Origin: an uncultured Lachnospiraceae bacterium
Lineage (GTDB): Bacteria; Bacillota; Clostridia; Lachnospirales; Lachnospiraceae
Length of the DNA: 8,116 bases
Assembly (NCBI GenBank): GCA_937915975.1
Contig: CALGGL010000177.1
Span: 1 to 8,116 of the forward strand
Reading direction: 5' to 3'
Below the pieces are notes generated by a model. The model made no database searches, had not been told where the DNA came from, and saw only the letters and a program-made list of their open reading frames with translations. Below are positions 1 through 6,679 of the stretch, piece by piece. The number at the start of each line of letters is the position of its first letter. The stretch's first letter is position 1. Both the position numbers and the translations under genes were made by a program.

Positions 1-821
1 GGCGATACGAGGGGGTATCCTACAAGGCAAGTCAGGACCCTGTCTATCCGAAGCTTAAGTATATGTATGCGCCGGATGTGGTTTGCGGAAATGACGGAAG
101 GTACTACCTTTACTACTGTATGGGCGGAGACTACGGACAGGGAGGTTATCACAATCCGATAAGTGTTGCGGTTAGTGACAGTCCGGCGGGCCCGTTTTCT
201 TATCTAGGAAATGTAAAGTATGCCGACGGTACGGTTATGAAGCGTTACATTTGCTTTGACCCGGCGGCTCTTAATGATGACGGAGTTATCAGAATTTATT
301 ACGGAACACAGTATGGCTACGAGGAGGAAGAGGACTTCCTTACAAGTGGCAGATTAAATGATGAGATAGAGATGTTTGGAAGGACGAAGGAGGAAATTCT
401 TTCCTATCCGGACAGTATAAACGGACCGATTATGGTGGTTTTGGAGGATGACATGCTGACGGTCAAGGAGGAGCCGAAGCATATCATACCTTATAAGGTT
501 AAGGGAACAAGCTTTGAGGAGCATCCTTTCTTTGAGGCATCGTCCATGAGAAAGGTGGGGGATAAGTATTATTTTGTCTATTCCTCCTGGCAGAACCATG
601 AGCTTTGCTACGCGGTAAGCAACTATCCGGACAGAGATTTTACCTTTGGCGGAACCATAGTTTCAAACGGTGACGTGGGCTTTAACGGAAGAAGTGAGGA
701 GGACAAGCTTAACATGACCGGAACCACTCACGGAAGCATAATCGAGATTAACGGACAGTGGTATGTATTTTTCCACCGTCTTACACATAAGTCGGATTAC
801 AGCATACAAGCTGCGGACTAA
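1..821 (+). pseudogene. GH43 glycoside hydrolase, catalytic part (5'-truncated by window edge, broken at 3' end)
   Basis: This is the middle and end of a GH43 catalytic domain (five-bladed propeller; the family includes beta-xylosidases and alpha-L-arabinofuranosidases acting on xylan side chains). The frame (codons from position 3) is open to the left edge, so the true start and the N-terminal catalytic base Asp lie outside. Visible family marks are YAPDVV followed by GRYYLYY (from about 66), FDPAALNDDG with the likely pKa-modulating Asp at 258-260, and FFEASSMRK with the likely general acid Glu at 534-536. FFHRLTHKSDYS near 770-803 is the usual end of the propeller. The frame then reads only seven more residues (IQAAD region) to TAA at 819-821, whereas the family continues from here. 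The continuation lies in another frame (next entry). Substrate specificity cannot be told. GH43 assignment is confident; loss of function is inferred, and an assembly error is the alternative. Confidence 0.82.
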
Positions 822-1531
822 ACGAGGGCCCGCTTAAGGGAGAGGGTAAGTACCCTGCCGTCATAGCCTGCAATCTTACCAATGGACATATGCCGCACGG
901 CTCAAACTGTATCTATCCGATACCGTTTCCAAATGTAACTAATCTCGGTGAGGACAGGTTCATCGGCGAGATAGAGGATGGTACTTTAATTGGTTATAAG
1001 TACTTTGACTTTAAGGATGTTAAGAGTGTAAGCTTAACTGCGCGCTTTGAGAATGAAGAAAATAAGGTGGTTTATGAGGGTCCTATTCGTATAGATGAAA
1101 GAGGTACCGGAGAGCTTGGGGATGAGCTTGTGATGCTTGAAAGTAACCTTATGGGAAGCGGAGAGTATGTCTATAAGGATAAGTCTTCGGAGGCAAAAAA
1201 TCAGGATACGGACAGAGTTGCGGAAGATAGTTTTGGTAATGACACAAATAATAGCTTGAAAAAAGGCTGCTACTTTGAGATAAAAATCACACCTGACGGA
1301 GAGAGTGTCGGAAGGGTTGATGTGGTTGAGGATAATATGGATAGCGAAACAGGCAAAAGTTCCAATGCCAAAGCAGATGAAGTTTATGATAAAAACGACT
1401 GCTTAAATAGCGGAAATCTTGCATGGAATACATTTTCCGGTGAGGTTGATATACCTGACGGAGTCCACGCATTTTACCTTATATATCATGGCGGCTGTAA
1501 GGTTCAGCTTAAGGAGATAGAATTTAATTAA
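791..1531 (+). pseudogene. GH43 gene, C-terminal part with carbohydrate-binding-like module, out of frame with the catalytic part
   Basis: This frame is open from 791 and ends at TAA 1529-1531. Its first residues, HTSCGLNEGPLKGEGKYPAV then IACNL, match what I recall as the segment following the propeller in clostridial GH43 proteins (TSCGLNGGPL and IACNL), so it continues the upstream gene. The rest resembles a beta-sandwich module of the CBM6 kind: a GYKYFDF start, ITPDGESVGRVDV, and a closing WNTFSGEVDIPDGVHAFYLIYHGG then VQLKEIEF. Two charged, Ser/Asn/Asp-rich stretches interrupt it (about 1180-1265 and 1335-1425). The first ATG, at 890, has no ribosome binding site and sits inside conserved sequence, so I do not treat it as a start. 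The carbohydrate-binding reading is moderate; that it is the tail of the same broken gene is strong. Confidence 0.72.
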
Positions 1532-1548
1532 AATTAATAGAATATTAA

Positions 1549-1577
1549 TAGATTAAATGTAAGATATGTGATACAAT
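1549..1577 (+). promoter_or_regulatory. Possible sigma-A promoter with extended -10 for the dlt-like operon
   Basis: TACAAT at 1572-1577 is preceded by TG plus one base (1569-1571), an extended -10. The position 17 bases upstream (1549-1554, TAGATT) is only a weak -35, which extended -10 promoters can tolerate. Transcription would start near 1584, about 36 bases before the ligase ATG at 1621. It lies in the only AT-rich gap between the broken GH43 gene and the operon. No terminator separates the two, so read-through is also possible. Confidence 0.45.
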
Positions 1578-1620
1578 GAGCACGTATTACAAATAGGGGA
1601 AAAGAGCAGGTCGAATAGCT

Positions 1621-3132
1621 ATGTATAATGTAATAGACTACTTAGAAGGCTCAGCTGTCAGATACAGCGATAAAACAGCAATTATAGAAGAAGATAAATC
1701 AATCACTTATTCTGATTTCTTGGATAAATGTAAGAGGGTTGGCTCATTTCTTGGAGCTAAGCTTTACTTTAATGAACCCATAATTATCTTTATGGACAAG
1801 GGAATAGATACACTTACGGCATTTTTCGGAGCAGTTTATGCAGGCTGCTTTTACTGCCTTGTGAATCCGGAGCTTCCTAAAAACAGACTTATGTCTATCA
1901 GGGAGGTTTTAAATTCGCGCTTAGTTATAACGGATGATGAGAATCTGGATGCCACAAATGAAATATTTGAAGGACTTGATGTATATAACATTAAGGATTT
2001 AAAGGAGACTGAGGTTGATGAGGAGATTCTTGCGTCCGCAAGAGAAAGACATATAGATACCGATCCTTTATACATTAACTTTACATCAGGCTCAACGGGT
2101 GTGCCTAAGGGAGTAACGATTTCACACCGCTCGGTTATAGAGTTTATAGATATATTTACGGAGAAGTTCGGATTTAAGAATGAGGATATAATTGCCAATC
2201 AGGCACCGTTTGACTTTGACGTATCTGTAAAGGATATATATTCCACTATCAAAACGGGTGCAACACTTGTTATAATACCTAAGAAGTATTTTTCAAGTCC
2301 GGCGGCATTACTCGATTATATATGTGACAATAAAGTGACAACCCTTACCTGGGCGGTATCGGCGCTTTGTCTTGTTACTACATTTCACGGGCTTGATTAT
2401 AAAGTTCCGGAAACGGTTGAAAAAATACTCTTCAGCGGAGAGGTTATGCCGGTAAAACACCTTAAGCAGTGGATGGAGCATTTGCCGGAGGCGACTTTTG
2501 TTAATCTATACGGACCGACAGAGATTACCTGCAACTGTACCTATCATGTGATAGACAGAAACAGGGATTATGACGGCAAGATTCCTATTGGCAAAGCATT
2601 TCCTAATGAACGTGTCTATCTTATGGATGAGGAAGGACATATTATAAATGAACCGGATAAGGCAGGGGAAATCTGCATCGCCGGAACCTCTGTCGGACTT
2701 GGTTACTATAATAATGACGAACAGACAGAAAAAGCATTTACATTTAATCCAAATGTAAAAGGCTACGGTGAGCGTATATATAAGACGGGCGACCTCGGAT
2801 ACTTTAACGAGGCAGGCGAGATAATATTTAACGGCAGGAAGGATTTTCAAGTTAAGTATCAAGGTCACAGAATCGAGCTTGAAGAGGTGGATAAGGCTAT
2901 CATGGAGGTGCCGGAGGTCATTAGAAGCTGCACCATATTTGACGAGGAAAAATCAAAGCTTTACGGCTTTTATATAGGCAGAATAGATAAAAAGGAGCTT
3001 AATGCAAGGCTTCGTGAAACCATGCCTGTCTATATGATGCCGACATTTCTTATACAGAGGGAGGAATTCCCGATGACGAAAAACGGCAAGATAGACCGAA
3101 AGAAGCTTATGGAAGAGAGAAAGAAGAAGTAA
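1621..3132 (+). CDS. DltA-like amino-acid adenylating enzyme (carrier-protein ligase)
   Basis: A 503-residue cytoplasmic ANL-superfamily enzyme, the normal DltA length. It should activate an amino acid with ATP and load it onto the phosphopantetheine thiol of the carrier protein encoded at 4672. Adenylation motifs occur in order: P-loop FTSGSTGVPKG (154-164), FDFDVSVKDIY (198-207) with Asp200 at the amino-group-binding position, YGPTE (297-301), YKTGD (387-391), GRKDF then YQGHRIELEEVD (405-424), and TKNGKIDRKKL (486-496) with catalytic Lys490. No condensation, thiolation or thioesterase domain is attached, so it is a stand-alone ligase. ATG 1621 matches the usual N-terminus (MYNVIDYLE); the ribosome site is weak (CAGG at 1607-1610). 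It is first in the operon, behind an extended -10. D-alanine is the family's known substrate, but the neighbouring PLP enzyme makes another amino acid possible, so I leave the symbol blank. Confidence 0.9.
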   Translation: MYNVIDYLEGSAVRYSDKTAIIEEDKSITYSDFLDKCKRVGSFLGAKLYFNEPIIIFMDKGIDTLTAFFGAVYAGCFYCLVNPELPKNRLMSIREVLNSRLVITDDENLDATNEIFEGLDVYNIKDLKETEVDEEILASARERHIDTDPLYINFTSGSTGVPKGVTISHRSVIEFIDIFTEKFGFKNEDIIANQAPFDFDVSVKDIYSTIKTGATLVIIPKKYFSSPAALLDYICDNKVTTLTWAVSALCLVTTFHGLDYKVPETVEKILFSGEVMPVKHLKQWMEHLPEATFVNLYGPTEITCNCTYHVIDRNRDYDGKIPIGKAFPNERVYLMDEEGHIINEPDKAGEICIAGTSVGLGYYNNDEQTEKAFTFNPNVKGYGERIYKTGDLGYFNEAGEIIFNGRKDFQVKYQGHRIELEEVDKAIMEVPEVIRSCTIFDEEKSKLYGFYIGRIDKKELNARLRETMPVYMMPTFLIQREEFPMTKNGKIDRKKLMEERKKK

Positions 3133-3207
3133 TTGCTGACATGAGAAGCTTGTGGAGAGAGAAAAAATGGTTTGATTGATTGTTTGAAAAGATGAGCGGA
3201 GGACCAA

Positions 3208-4470
3208 ATGATAGATAACGAAAAGGTTATAAGGGAAATCGGTACACCGACCTATGTGTATGATGTTGTCACAATCCTTGACAGAATTAAATACCTTAGA
3301 GGCAAGCTGGATGCTGACATTCTCTATGCGGTTAAGGCAAACTCCTTCATCGTAAAGGAGATAGAGGAAGAGATAGACGGCTATGAGATATGTTCAAAGG
3401 GCGAGTTTGATATTTGCAACAGCCTTGGCATAAATCGCAGTAAAATGGTTATCTCCGGCGTACATAAGGACAGACCGTCAATAGAAGAGATGATGGAGTC
3501 CTATGACGATATCCGCAAATATACCATCGAGTCCGTAAATCAGTGGAAGCTTCTTACGGATGCTGCTAAAAAATACGGACGTCACATACATGCTTTGATA
3601 AGGCTTACTTCGGGTAATCAGTTCGGTGTACGTGAGGAGGATTTAAAATATATCATTGAGCACAACGATGAGGCGGTTATAGAGATTGACGGAATAGAGT
3701 ATTTTTCGGGTACACAAAAGCACTCGATTAAGAAGATTAATAAAGAGGCAGATAAGCTTATTACACTTATCGATAACCTGCGCGAGGAGCTTGACTTTGC
3801 CGTAATGGAAATCGAATACGGTCCGGGACTTCCGATATTTTACTATCAGGGTGAGGAATTTGACGAGGAAGCCTTTTTGGATGAGGTAAGAGAGGCTCTT
3901 GACAGGATTAAGGAAAAGGGCGTTAAGCTATCCTTGGAGGTCGGACGAAGCCTTGTTGCAGCCTCCGGCAGATACTACACAAGCATCGTCGATATGAAGT
4001 CCAATAAAAACGGAAACTTCGTTATTTTAGACGGCGGAATTAACCATCTTGTATATTACGGCGGCACACTCGGAATGAGAATACCGCATTTTCAGGTAGT
4101 AAGAGTTACGGAGGATGAGGCTGTTAATCTGAATGATGAAATAATAGTTGAAAAGCCGGATAATGCTGTTGATAAGATTCCGGAAGAACTTCTGGTCGGA
4201 GCCGAGGACGAAAACGGTTTAATTACATACAATCTACATGGCTCACTTTGCACGGTAAATGACATCCTTGTGAAGAATATAAATTCAAGGAGACTTAAAC
4301 TCGGTGATGTATTCATATTTGAGAATGTAGGTGCATATTCATCAACCGAGGGCATCTCGCTTTTCTTAAGCCGGGATCTGCCGAAAATAGCCTTGTGCGA
4401 CAAGGAAGGAAAACTAAAGGTCGTTCGAGAGGTAATCAAGACAAGCAACATTAATTTACCTCGGTACTGA
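3208..4470 (+). CDS. Fold-type III PLP-dependent enzyme, DAP/ornithine decarboxylase superfamily, unusual active site
   Basis: A 420-residue cytoplasmic enzyme with an N-terminal alanine-racemase-like barrel and C-terminal beta domain, the usual length for LysA-type proteins. PLP lysine is Lys43 in YAVKAN (40-45). Other marks are GNQFGV (136-141), FSGTQ (166-170), a YGPGLPI glycine loop for the phosphate (204-210), EVGRSLVAASG (244-254), CTVND (348-352) and ENVGAY (372-377). In DAP decarboxylases the matching segments are HIGSQ and CESGD; here the PLP-stacking His is Phe166 and the substrate-contacting Glu is Thr349. Lysine synthesis is therefore unlikely. As I recall, CTxxD and GTQ variants occur in biosynthetic relatives, some acting on carrier-bound substrates (BtrK on glutamyl-BtrI). 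Start supported by GGAGG at 3198-3202, five bases before ATG. It follows the ligase by 75 bases and precedes the carrier gene. Amino-acid decarboxylase is likeliest; racemase or an inactive homologue is possible. Confidence 0.85.
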   Translation: MIDNEKVIREIGTPTYVYDVVTILDRIKYLRGKLDADILYAVKANSFIVKEIEEEIDGYEICSKGEFDICNSLGINRSKMVISGVHKDRPSIEEMMESYDDIRKYTIESVNQWKLLTDAAKKYGRHIHALIRLTSGNQFGVREEDLKYIIEHNDEAVIEIDGIEYFSGTQKHSIKKINKEADKLITLIDNLREELDFAVMEIEYGPGLPIFYYQGEEFDEEAFLDEVREALDRIKEKGVKLSLEVGRSLVAASGRYYTSIVDMKSNKNGNFVILDGGINHLVYYGGTLGMRIPHFQVVRVTEDEAVNLNDEIIVEKPDNAVDKIPEELLVGAEDENGLITYNLHGSLCTVNDILVKNINSRRLKLGDVFIFENVGAYSSTEGISLFLSRDLPKIALCDKEGKLKVVREVIKTSNINLPRY

Positions 4471-4500
4471 TATTTTTAACTTTTAATTTTTAGAAAGACA

Positions 4501-4639
4501 GCTGTATATATTTATATAAATCCATAAGTAGGTACTTTGAGAACGCCGGTACTTAGCGAGGTTTTTTCGAGCTTAGTACCGCTGCGTTCGAGAGTAGCGA
4601 GAGCGTGCCTGCGATGGATTTAATATAAATATATACAGC
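4501..4639. repeat. 139-bp inverted-repeat element with nested hairpin (MITE-like or structured RNA)
   Basis: The left arm 4501-4525 (begins GCTGTATATATTTATA) is the reverse complement of 4614-4639 (ends TATAAATATATACAGC) apart from one inserted base. Inside, GTAGGTAC at 4528-4535 pairs with GTGCCTGC at 4605-4612 (two G-U pairs). GAACGC (4541-4546) pairs with GCGTTC (4584-4589), CGGTACT (4547-4553) with AGTACCG (4575-4581), and AGC with GCT, around a loop at 4558-4570. AT-rich ends with a GC-richer core suggest a miniature mobile or dispersed element. I see no clear target-site duplication and no T-run after the stem. It fills the gap between the PLP enzyme and the carrier gene and would fold in the operon mRNA, about 18 bases before the carrier ribosome binding site. 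Confidence 0.75.
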
Positions 4640-4671
4640 GTAATATAGAATAAAAAAAGGAGAGTAAAAGT

Positions 4672-4902
4672 ATGGAAGAGTTAATTGAAATTTTAGAGGA
4701 ACTTCAGCCTGATGTGGATTACGAAACAGTGGATGATCTTGTAGACGGAAGATATCTTGATTCACTTACAATCCTTTCACTCATTTCAGAGATTGAGGAT
4801 GCATTTGATGTTGAGATACCGACAGTAGAGATTATACCTGCAAACTTTAATTCCGCAGCAAAAATCTGGGAGTTAATCGAGAGACTTCAGGAAGAAGACT
4901 AA
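4672..4902 (+). CDS. Acyl/aminoacyl carrier protein, DltC-like
   Basis: A 76-residue, very acidic protein with the four-helix carrier fold expected from its helix pattern. Ser31 in DGRYLDSLTIL (25-35) is the phosphopantetheine attachment site (DSL motif), so the holo form should carry an aminoacyl thioester made by the ligase at 1621 and present it to the MBOAT protein encoded next. The length (DltC is just under 80 residues) and the spacing of DSL from the N-terminus fit DltC and stand-alone carriers of small adenylating systems rather than the fatty-acid AcpP. The start is supported by AGGAG at 4658-4662, nine bases before ATG. It lies 201 bases after the PLP enzyme gene, the gap being mostly the inverted-repeat element. 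No phosphopantetheinyl transferase is in the window, so a cellular one must serve. Carrier identity is near certain; the cargo is unknown. Confidence 0.93.
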   Translation: MEELIEILEELQPDVDYETVDDLVDGRYLDSLTILSLISEIEDAFDVEIPTVEIIPANFNSAAKIWELIERLQEED

Positions 4903-4910
4903 AATTGGGA

Positions 4911-4951
4911 CTCATCTGATTTGCATATTATAAAATTGCTTAAATGATGAG
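4911..4951 (+). other. Small inverted repeat between carrier and MBOAT genes
   Basis: CTCATC at 4911-4916 plus ATTT just beyond pairs with AAATGATGAG ending at 4951, a ten-pair stem with a two-base bulge and an AT-rich loop. It starts nine bases after the carrier stop. There is no T-run, so it is a weak terminator at best. It may be an mRNA-stability or partial-attenuation hairpin that keeps the small carrier gene expressed above the membrane gene, but this is speculation. Confidence 0.3.
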
Positions 4952-4981
4952 CGTACCTAAGATAATTAAGCGGGGTTTTAT

Positions 4982-6562
4982 ATGTCATTTTTTAATCCGG
5001 TATTTGCATTCGTGTTTGTACCGTTGGTTGTTGTTATCTATAATTTGTTTCCAAAGAAGCTGAGGGCATACGTTTTACTTGCAATCAGTCTTCTTTTCTT
5101 TGCATTTATCAGCAAGTGGCTGATACTGTATCTGATTCTTTCAATAATATCCATATATCGGACGGGAATCGGCATGCAAAAGCTTGAGGAAAAGAAAAAA
5201 GAAGTTCTTAAGACGGTAGAAAAGGATGAAAAAAAGGCAGTAAAGGAAAGCTACAAGAAGAAGAGAAAATTTGTACTCGTGCTTTGCATAATATTTAATG
5301 TAACATTTTTATTTATGTTCAAGTACTTTAACTTCTTTGCGGTTAACCTTAACCTTTTGATGAACTACTTTAAGGTCGGACATCAGATAACTATAGTAAA
5401 GCATATAGCACCGATAGGAATATCGTTCTATACTTTAGAGGCGCTTTCCTACGTGCTTGATATCTATTACGGCAAGATAGAGGCGGATAAAAATATACTG
5501 AGAGTCGCACTTTATCTGGCGTTCTTCCCGCAGCTTTTGGAGGGTCCGATTGCCAGATATTCGGATACCGCAGAGGCACTTTATGCAGGTAACAAGGTTA
5601 CATTTGAGAGCTTTACATTCGGTTATCAGAGGATACTTTACGGCTTTGCCAAAAAGCTTATCATAGCGGACAGGCTGAATATAATAGTCAAGTCTGTATT
5701 TGAAGACTTTAACAGCTATAACGGACTTACGGTATTTATCGGTATAGCAGCATATACAATAATGCTTTATATGGAATTTTCGGGAACGATAGATATAGTT
5801 ATCGGTATCGGGGAAATGTTCGGAGTAAGGGTTCCTGAGAATTTCAAGCAGCCGTTCTTTGCCAAAAATGTCTCGGACTTTTGGACCAGATGGCACATAA
5901 GTCTCGGACTCTGGTTCAAGGATTACATATTTTATCCGGTGTCACTTTCAAAGAGTATGAAAAACCTGACAAGCAAGGCAAAGAAAAAACTCGGAAATCA
6001 CTATGGCCCGCTTGTAAGCGGTTCGGTGGCACTTTTATGTGTATGGCTGCTTAACGGGCTTTGGCACGGTGCGGGCTGGCATTACATTTTCTTCGGACTT
6101 TATCATTTCTTCATGATACTTATGGGCAATATCTTCGATCCATCGGTTGCTAAAGCCTGTGAGAAAATAAAGATAGACCGAAACAAAAAGGGTTATCGAA
6201 TCTTTAGGTCGGTAAAGACAACCATTCTTGTATTTATCGGAGAGCTGTTCTTCAGAGCACCTTCGCTTACGGTGGCATTTGCCATGCTTGGAAGAATGTT
6301 TAACGCTGCTTCCTTCAGAGTCGGTGAGCTTTTAACTTTCGGAATGGATATCCGCGATTATGTCGTACTGATGTTAGGCTTAATCGGAATGTTTGCCATA
6401 AGTATAGTTCGAGAAAAGGGAGTTGACGTGCGGGATAATATAAGTAAGAAAAATATATGGACAAGATGGGCGATATATTACGGACTCATACTTTTAATAT
6501 TGATATTTGGCGCATATGGGCAGGGTTACGTGCCGGTTGACCCGATATATGCGGATTTTTAG
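4982..6562 (+). CDS. MBOAT-family membrane O-acyltransferase, AlgI-type (DltB role)
   Basis: A 526-residue polytopic membrane protein. MBOAT proteins move an acyl group from a carrier or cofactor to an acceptor across the membrane; DltB takes D-alanine from DltC, AlgI handles acetyl groups for alginate. Family marks are GISFYTLEALSYVLDIY (146-162), FFPQLLEGPIARY (181-193), MEFSGTIDIVIGIGEMFG (264-281), DFWTRWHISLGLWFKDYIFYP (299-319) with His305, and NGLWHGAGWHYIFFGLYH (358-375) with the invariant catalytic His362. These and the length resemble AlgI more than the roughly 400-residue DltB. A strongly charged loop at 66-97 (many Lys/Glu) lies between the early membrane helices. ATG 4982 has a modest GGGG site at 4972-4975. 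It follows the carrier gene by 79 bases, which suggests the carrier-bound group is its donor. Family is certain; donor and acceptor are inferred. Confidence 0.9.
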   Translation: MSFFNPVFAFVFVPLVVVIYNLFPKKLRAYVLLAISLLFFAFISKWLILYLILSIISIYRTGIGMQKLEEKKKEVLKTVEKDEKKAVKESYKKKRKFVLVLCIIFNVTFLFMFKYFNFFAVNLNLLMNYFKVGHQITIVKHIAPIGISFYTLEALSYVLDIYYGKIEADKNILRVALYLAFFPQLLEGPIARYSDTAEALYAGNKVTFESFTFGYQRILYGFAKKLIIADRLNIIVKSVFEDFNSYNGLTVFIGIAAYTIMLYMEFSGTIDIVIGIGEMFGVRVPENFKQPFFAKNVSDFWTRWHISLGLWFKDYIFYPVSLSKSMKNLTSKAKKKLGNHYGPLVSGSVALLCVWLLNGLWHGAGWHYIFFGLYHFFMILMGNIFDPSVAKACEKIKIDRNKKGYRIFRSVKTTILVFIGELFFRAPSLTVAFAMLGRMFNAASFRVGELLTFGMDIRDYVVLMLGLIGMFAISIVREKGVDVRDNISKKNIWTRWAIYYGLILLILIFGAYGQGYVPVDPIYADF

Positions 6563-6667
6563 AGTATGAAGATATGAAGATAAGACTTTATATAAAGATT
6601 AGGTGAGATATAAGTTTTAGGATTGCAACTATTTCGGTATTAGATTGTTAGATTGATAGCTTACGAA

Positions 6668-6673
6668 AGGAGG
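6668..6673 (+). promoter_or_regulatory. Strong ribosome binding site that fixes the SGNH protein start
   Basis: AGGAGG inside AAAGGAGGGGG lies six bases before ATG 6680. A longer frame could begin at TTG 6653, but that would put this site inside the coding region and add nine residues ahead of the signal anchor. ATG 6680 is therefore preferred. Confidence 0.85.
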
Positions 6674-6679
6674 GGGATT

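Noticed and set aside
890..1531. Independent gene starting at ATG 890
   Set aside because: No ribosome binding site precedes it, and conserved GH43 sequence in the same frame extends upstream to about 803, so the ATG is internal.
3141..3179. Twelve-residue frame between ligase and PLP enzyme (MRSLWREKKWFD), considered as a DltX-like peptide
   Set aside because: It is far too short, has no membrane segment and no ribosome binding site.
4092..4451. Minus-strand reading frames opposite the large genes (for example 1851-2198, 4092-4451, 5435-5896)
   Set aside because: They lie wholly opposite well-supported genes, show no recognisable domains and have compositions typical of antisense shadows.
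4541..4589. Inner hairpin of the inverted-repeat element as an intrinsic terminator
   Set aside because: Its T-run (4562-4567) is in the loop, not after the stem, and genes of the same pathway follow downstream.
4501..4639. CRISPR-like repeat
   Set aside because: There are only two arms in opposite orientation, with no regularly spaced direct repeats.
4937..4966. Possible promoter TTGCTT / GATAAT before the MBOAT gene
   Set aside because: The spacing is 18 bases but the start point would fall at about 4973, inside the ribosome binding site and within nine bases of the ATG.
6653..6679. Upstream TTG start for the SGNH protein
   Set aside because: It would place a near-ideal AGGAGG inside the coding region and has no ribosome site of its own.
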